Made by a program: the position numbers and the translations under genes. 64,000 nucleotides of DNA from Pteria penguin (Eukaryota; Mollusca; Bivalvia; Pterioida; Pteriidae), in assembly GCA_035048485.1 (NCBI GenBank), contig CM068584.1:65756679-65820678 (forward strand). Reading direction: 5' to 3'. The notes under the pieces were generated by a model. It was not told the DNA's origin. It worked only from the letters and a program-made list of their open reading frames with translations, and did no database searches. Below, piece by piece: positions 48,176 to 64,000 of the stretch. The first letter of the stretch is position 1. Each line of letters opens with the position of its first letter.

Positions 48176-49055
48176 TGATGTCTCTCCCTTCACTCGTATA
48201 AAAATGTAATCATTTATCTTCTATAAATATTACAAATGACTATAAATTGACATCCGGTTAATTACATTTTCTACTTATTTTATATTAGTAACTTCAGATG
48301 TAATTTTATATATTTTAAAAAAAATTTTTTTTTTTTGGAGATATATTTTAACAATATTCCCATATTTTGTTGAAACACTAAAACTACACTTAGTATGACA
48401 AATTATCCGTATTGTTTAGATATTGAACCCCCCCCCCCCCCCTTCCCCACTAAGTTTCAAAGTCTTATTCTGAGTCATTTTGATGCTCGTAGAACAAGTG
48501 CAATTAACTTGTTTGGTCGAGAATTAAAAGAGCAAAATTAATAAATTCTTTAATCATTGTGAGAATATCTTACAGTTTTACATTTCACATGGAAGTGACT
48601 GAGCTCATGCACTTTTACTGTTATATTGATATGAAACAATCATACGCTCATTGAACATTTGGTGGCGCAGGATGGTGTTTTACTATATTGTACAATAATT
48701 AAGATAATTAAATGGACATGTGTTGTCAAGATATTCTTAAGCCCTTCCTTTAAATTGTATATTGAAAAGGTTAAGCTTTAAATATATGTTTAATTATTAA
48801 TTACGGTAAACTTTTTTTCCAAATAATAAAGATAATGTATCAACCCAATTAAAATAGCAAATTGATTTAAAGGATTTAATACATATGCAATAAAATACGA
48901 TTAAATTCATTCTGATACTAGGCTTGAATCTATATTAGTCTTCCCGGCATAAGCCAATATTCGAATATGCAAGAAATAATTGGTTTTTAAATTCATTTAA
49001 CATAGATTGGATATTATACCGACATTGATGTTATCACCAAACTTCTTTCTTTTTA
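48176..49055. other. Intergenic, nothing recognised
   Basis: AT-rich sequence. The only marked feature is a poly-C run of about 16 at 48427-48442. Confidence 0.5.
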
Positions 49056-49059
49056 ATGT

Positions 49060-52000
49060 TTTAATTTCATTAACAATATAAACCCTTTATACAATTCAAC
49101 TCAACCCGGGTGAGGATTAGTTGGTAACGAGCATCATTCATAAATATATAAATAGTTACAAAGAGATAATCATATATACACGATATAAAATATAAATAAA
49201 ACATTGAGTTGTCTTTATGACATCGTTAGACGTGCATTCACGATATTTCATATCTTAAACTTATTTTATCATCTTTTGAATCAATTGTTTTGGAGATAAG
49301 TAATTCATAAATATCAAAGCATGTTTTACGTAATTTATTAAGCATATTTCGCTTTCTATTTTCTTTTAAATCCTGCAGTCATTTTATATTTATCAATGCT
49401 ATAGGCAATGTATGATATAATTTCATTTAAAAGTATTGTAGTCTCGTTAACCTCCAAGTAAAAACCAACAGTAATGTGTTTCCATTTCATATCAAATTTT
49501 AACACCTATTTTCACCCAACTTTTTCGACGTAATCGACAATCAAATAAAAGATGTTTAACATTTTCAACACAATTTTCACAATAATCGCAAAAACAATTT
49601 TCTATTAATTTACATTTTGAGAAAAAACTATTTGTTCATAAAACATTGTTTAATAATTTGCAATTAAACTCTGCTATTCTAACATTCTTAATGGCCTTAA
49701 TTTTACAATGGTATATATAAGGCCATTTACAGTTTTTGATCATCAAGTCTTTTGAAAGCGAGTACTGATGAATTTGAGTTTTATTCTTGATTTGCAAAGA
49801 TTATTATAGTATAAAGAGCATTTTTATCATGAAAAGTTGTTGTTTAACATGTAAAGAATGAAAATGTATATCTGTCAAAAAAAAAAGGGAATTATAAATT
49901 TGATTTTCAATTCACAAATCCAGTTCTATTTTTAACGTCATTAATAATTCTTTTTGAAGATTTAAATTCTTCACTAGGTTCAAAAATATCTTTAACATGC
50001 GGAATTCCACATTGAATCCAATGTAGAAAGAGTCAAGTTTTACCTTTATATTTTATATTCGTGTTACACGATAGTGGTTGTAAAAAGTATATTAGTACAT
50101 GACATGTTATCTATCGGAGATGTCTTTTTACATTCTTTAAAACTAGAGAACATTTTTTTTTTATAAATATGCTTTATTAATTCATATTTTTCTATGTATT
50201 TTGTATTTGTTTTAATGACATATTCTGGCGAAATATTACTTTTTGTTTTCAAATAACTTTCTATAATATCAAACAATACACCTCGTTTATTAAACAGTTT
50301 TGAAATCCAAGATGTTTTCAGTGATTTTTATTTAGATTCAATATCTATCGCACCATTTCCCCCGTCATTTATTTTCTCGATTAATGTGTTTATTTTGATT
50401 CTATCGGTTTTATTCCATAAAAAAATCAAAAATTGATGTTTTAATTTTCTTTAAAATCTCTTCATGTGGAAATGTTAGGACTGCAGCTTAATAGATTTCT
50501 CAGTCACTTCGATCCAGAAAACTTCTTTATATTTATGTCTGAGCCCTCCCAGAAGTATACATTCAGTTTTATTTAAATTGACCTTTGATGCCGTAATTTG
50601 ACAAAAGGAGTCCATGACTGTAAGCGATATTTCAAGAGAATCTTCATCCATTAAAGAAAGTGTAACGTCATCCTCATGTTGAATAGTTTTGATTTCTTTT
50701 ACGTCATTAATTGTTATACCTCGAATATTCTCATTTTCTCTTATTTTTGTGGCTAGTACTTCAGCAACAGAAAGGTACAGTAGAGCCGAAATCGGACACC
50801 CCTGTCGTATACCACTTGACATGTCACATGATCTAGAAATCCAACCGTTATTTTTCACTCCAAAGATAGACTTTGTATAAAAAATTTTCATCCAGGAAAT
50901 AAAATTTTGTCCGAAGTTTAATTATTCTAAAATTTTAAAGAAACAATTATGTTCCACAGAGTCGAGAGCTTTTTTTGAAATCCAAAAATAGTAAAATCCC
51001 AATTTTTTTTTTTTTTTTATTTAAATCACAGTATTCAAGTATATCTAGAATCAACCTAGCGTTTTCGCTCATGTTTCTTCCTTTTATATGTGCTGATTGT
51101 TGTTGTCCGATTACGTCATCTATCACCGTCTTTAGTCTTCTTGCAAAAATCAAAGCTATTATTTTGTAGTCTGTATTGGTCAGACTAAGAGGTCTGTAAT
51201 GTTTTTAACATTTTTCGATCTCATTTTTTAAATATCAGAGTAATAGTAGAAATACGTTGTGAAAAGCTCATCTCCTTTTGTTCATAAATATGAGTTATTG
51301 CATCAAAAAGTATATCTTCAATGTTATTACGAAACTAGAAGTTTGATAAAATTCCGAAACCAGGCCATCATTTCTGGGTTTTTTCCTGTTTTGAGAGCTA
51401 GAATAGCTTCCCTCAATTCAGCTTTAGTAGGATTCTGATAACATGTTTTTCGTTGTTTCGGAAATAGTAGGGATTCTTGAATTTTATAAATAATTGTCAA
51501 TATCGACATCATTAATACTTTTAGATTTATATAGGGTTGAATTAAGATTTCATCAATTATTTACCATTCCTTTTGACATTTCCACTTTCCGTTTTTTTTT
51601 TTTTTTTTTTTTTTTCTCTCTAGTGACAAAAAGAAATTTGTATTTTTTTCTCCCTCAGTGACCCATTTAACTTTGGAGCGTTACTGAGAACCGTTCGCTT
51701 TTGTTGTGTTAACCATGCAAAGCTCACTCTTTATCCCCTTTTTGTGTATCATATCTTTGTTACAGCTAGCTCCCCTTTTTATTTCATTTAATTTATTTTG
51801 TAGATCACAAACGCGCTTTTTTTCTTTCGAACTAATTGATTTAGCAAATTTTATAGAGAATTCCTTTACATTACATTTGAAAGTGTCCCACCTTTTGAGT
51901 AGATAACATTTTTCTAAGTGATTGATTATAGATTCAATTTCCTTTTTGTATTTATTGTCTTCTCATAATTTAGAGTTGAGCTTCCAATAACCAGGACCTT

Positions 52001-52360
52001 TTTTCAGATTAATTTTGTTAATAAAAAGTTTAAGATATCTATGATCAGTCATTCTAAGGCCGTTACCATGTTTACCAGGTACGCGTCTTACAATGAGTGA
52101 TTTAACATAGTTCTCATTACATTGATTAATAAATACAACATCGATTCTACTTTTGGTATGTCATCCTTATTACACCAGGTGTAACCTTCAACATCACCAT
52201 ACAAACAATTCCAAACATCAAAAAACTTCTTAAATTTTTCTTTATTGACAAACTTCAGTTCATGGGATATCAATCTCTTTTGCCTGAAATAAGGGCTTTT
52301 TTTCTTTTATTCTTTCTGAGACTATTTACAATTTTACGTGTATTAAGAGGCCTGCATCCC
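49060..52360 (-). pseudogene. L1-like LINE (endonuclease/reverse transcriptase) relic
   Basis: On the minus strand, pieces follow the order of an L1/Tx1-like ORF2. They are a possible endonuclease start (GCRPLNTRKIVNSLRKNKRK, about 52345); the endonuclease end GYTWCNKDDIPK and KHGNGLRMTDHRYLK (about 52060-52180); the linker PGYWKLNSKL and KRVCDLQNKLNEIKRG; then ALKTGKNP; RRLKTVIDDVIGQQQSAHIKGR and LLFLDFKK (51000-51150); and SSGIRQGCPISALLYLSVAE with QHEDDVTLSL (50475-50891), where the catalytic FADD-like box reads HEDD. The C-terminal part has KYELIKHIYKK and CDYCENCVENVKHLLFDCR near 49530-49590. Several frameshifts, stops and a poly-A/T interruption at 51003-51021 make it inactive. End coordinates are approximate. 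Confidence 0.85.
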
Positions 52361-52820
52361 TTATGTGGGTATCTGTATACCTTACCACTGATGACTACTG
52401 AAAACATACACGAACACACATATATAATCTGAATACAAATATGTTCACTTAATATGGTATAGGTGCTTTAATAAAATAGATCTGATAAACGTTTTCACAA
52501 AAAAAAAAAAAAAAAAAAATAGTCTAAACAACATATATGTAGACATAAATGTCAAAGGTGATGACTATTTTAGTTTATGCGACAGGACTGCGCATCGTGT
52601 TACTCTGTATAGAGGTGATTCCCTTGTTTACCGTGCAATGAATATAATACTACATAATAAATACTCTAACGTATTTTGTTTGCCACACGCGATCCCATTG
52701 GTTGTCTGATTCAAAAACTGCAAGGGCAATCATGATACCCCTCGCACGGTAACCCCTAATTGTGAGCATTCGTCAGATAGACAGGGATGATTTTCTTTTC
52801 CTTTTCTTTTTTGCTTGTTT

Positions 52821-52857
<37 letters not shown>

Positions 52858-53780
52858 TTTGTTTGTTTGTTTTTGTTTTTGTTTCATGTTTGTTTTTTTT
52901 TTTTCTCTCTCTCTCTCTCTTTTCTTCATTATAATAGCTATAATAACAGAAATGCTGAAATCGAGATAGAAATCATCAATACATGGATCGAGTACATTTT
53001 CGATTCCTGTTAAAATTTCACCTTCTCATCCTATAATATGTTTGAGGGAAGATTTTGTTTTGATATAGAAGAAATTCATTTGTGCCATAAATCTTGGAGT
53101 AAAAAAAAAAAAAAAAACGAAAAAAAAAAAAAAAAAAAATCTCTGCTATGGACAAACCTTTGATATATAACACCAATGGTATAAACCCATAATCTGTGAA
53201 AGTCTATAATGTGATAACCTTCAATGCAAAAATAGTATGTGTATCACAGATACATTTGGTATAAAATATAAATTATAGATATCAAATTTAAAAAGGTGTT
53301 TGTATACACTAGTAAACATATATTAAGATAAATGAAATTGATGTAATCACACACGATTGTTTATGAAATGTAAAAGTGAATAGAAAATGGAAATGGGAAA
53401 AAAACTAATCCTGTGCCAAATCATAAACTTCGTTTAAATAATTACATGCATCACACCAGTGATTCTTTAAATAATTCTGAATAAATAGCAACAGCCACCG
53501 TACCGGATTTGAAATTGGCACAACATCATTCACAAATAATCATATCCACCTCCATTAAGACTTTTTCAAGAATGGTTATGGAACCCCATGAGATATTTTT
53601 GGTGCTGTCTTTTTTTTTTTTTTATCTTTTCGATCACACTTTTGTATAAATTAAATATGTGCGCAAACAAGCATCATCTTTTTGTAAGTAAGAAATAAAT
53701 TGCAAAATTTAAGGACCACACATTGATAAAAGAAAGCAAAAAAAAAAAAATAAAAAAAAAAATATATGTTTACAATAAAT
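52361..53780. other. Intergenic with long homopolymer and CT runs
   Basis: Poly-A of about 20 at 52499-52519, poly-T of about 37 at 52819-52855, (CT)n at 52905-52920, A-rich runs at 53101-53139 and 53739-53762. No exon is supported. It lies 3' of the minus-strand gene ending at 53989. Confidence 0.7.
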
Positions 53781-53988
53781 CCTGTTGAAAATTATGCATT
53801 TCTACTTGTACGAGGAAAAACTAAGATGTATAACCGAAGTTGTATTTCGTTGTAGAAACACAGCGGACGTTATAAATGGTTTCTTCTTATGCAAATAATC
53901 CTGTTGAAAATTATGCATTTCTACTTGTACGAGGAAAAGCTAAGATGTATAACCGAAGTTGTATTTCGTTGTAGAAACACAGCGGACG

Positions 53989-54018
<30 letters not shown>
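53781..54018. repeat. 119-bp tandem duplication at the 3' end of a gene
   Basis: CCTGTTGAAAATTATGCATT at 53781 recurs at 53900 with almost identical sequence through TTCTTCTTATGCAAATAATC. The second copy contains the last codons and stop (53989) of the minus-strand gene; the first lies in its 3' untranslated region. Visible differences are A/G near 53818/53937 and G/C near 53879/53998. Confidence 0.9.
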
Positions 54019-63121
<9,103 letters not shown>

Positions 63122-64000
63122 CTGAAATTCGAATAGATCAGATACAATCCGCTGTATTACGTTTTGAGTCGTTCATAATCTGTCTGTTTCTACATATTTT
63201 TTTTTCAATTTGAAATTTTGTTTCACCTTTGATATAAGTTTCTTGTTGCAATCATTTTAAAAAACAATCCTTTTAACAACAGAGAAAAAAAATCTGTTTA
63301 GATTAGTTTCTTCTAAATTATACGCGATAAATATATGCAAGATAGTTTTCGGGACATCGATGAAGCCGCGGAATGCGACTTACGTTATTTTGGAAGCTTC
63401 TTCGTACGCAGAAAGCACGTAGTACTCATCATGACTATCCTGAAATCCAAGACCGGCGTAGTGTTGCACAAAATGACCCTTACAACGTCGCAGCGGCATA
63501 CACTGATCATTTTTAAAACGTTTACGCAATGCAAAGTATGGTAGACTTTCTCCCTTTACTATCAGATATTGACACATGTAAGACACTCTTTCTTAGGAAG
63601 ATATGTCGTCAGAAATAATAGCTACCCCCCAAAAAAATATTTCTGATGAGGCTTTCCCTACACAGAATGCTTGTCCCATAACCAAGAGGGTATCATCCCT
63701 GGCATAGTTTGCTTATTACATTGATATGAATTGATTGACTATTAGCATATCTAGCTTATGGATCGTACATTCTCAGATAAAAATCCATGGGAACGCGTTA
63801 TTGGATATCAACTAATTACTTGGACTCACCCTAACTTTTCTCATTTCATTTTTATTTTTCCCTATTATTCCCCAGCATCACTAAAGGCGCAACTAGCCAT
63901 GTCCACTGAGATTACGCTTGCTTAAGATTATTACCAAACTATATACATTTATTCCGAGTTCAGTATTGCTTATTGGGCGGCCTTCAATTTCTTGATGTAT
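63122..64000. other. Right end of window, no supported gene
   Basis: 63125-63330 is related to the intron at 58790-59000. A minus-strand frame at 63384-63586 with a donor-like GTAAGT ends in the wrong phase to join the 51-nt exons, so it is not included in the gene model. Confidence 0.45.

Noticed and set aside
63384..63586. Minus-strand exon with donor GTAAGT upstream of the 51-nt exons
   Set aside because: Its open frame ends in a phase that cannot join the next exon, and the compatible phase contains a stop.

Overview
This 64 kb window is AT-rich eukaryotic nuclear DNA. It has spliced genes with GT/AG introns, abundant microsatellites, tRNA-derived SINEs, a LINE, MITEs and dead DNA transposons, and no operons. 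The transposon-like sequences and the Cys-rich membrane protein look lophotrochozoan, most likely from a bivalve mollusc. This is an inference from sequence style; no species is assigned. Nearly all long open frames are simple-repeat or transposon shadows, so the gene models below were built by hand from splice sites and reading phase.

Left part (1-18,200): a composite repeat block with a 26-bp minisatellite (546-1462), then three head-to-tail, almost identical copies of a 4.33-kb unit (3181-7515, 7516-11847, 11848-16175). Each unit carries a broken DDE_Tnp_4-type transposase on the minus strand, a decayed Penelope-like reverse-transcriptase fragment on the plus strand, and a TAC/TAA microsatellite.

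Middle part (18,200-35,600): two paralogous minus-strand genes for tissue inhibitors of metalloproteinases (TIMP), at 18937-21826 and 28141-31460. Each has five coding exons in conserved phase, a 5' noncoding exon, a TATA box and a poly(A) signal. The upstream side of each gene runs into a copy of the composite minisatellite block (23165-24750 and 32342-35570). The window starts inside a third such block, so another TIMP copy is predicted just left of position 1.

Right part (35,900-64,000): a seven-exon plus-strand gene (35903-47085) whose exons join in phase to a 301-residue single-pass membrane protein with a Cys-rich ectodomain. Its introns hold SINEs, two MITEs and a long foldback. A minus-strand L1-like LINE relic follows (49060-52360). 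A second, partial minus-strand gene (53989-63121) has four 51-nt exons, each encoding a 17-residue stalk repeat, before a 42-nt Cys-rich exon and a terminal exon. Two copies of a 1.1-kb TA-flanked MITE rich in GCGTTAACGC palindromes lie in this part.

Functionally, only the TIMPs can be named: secreted inhibitors acting on zinc metalloproteinases outside the cell. The two membrane-protein genes are described, not named. All exon models come from splice sites, phase and, for TIMP, paralogue comparison; no transcripts were available.
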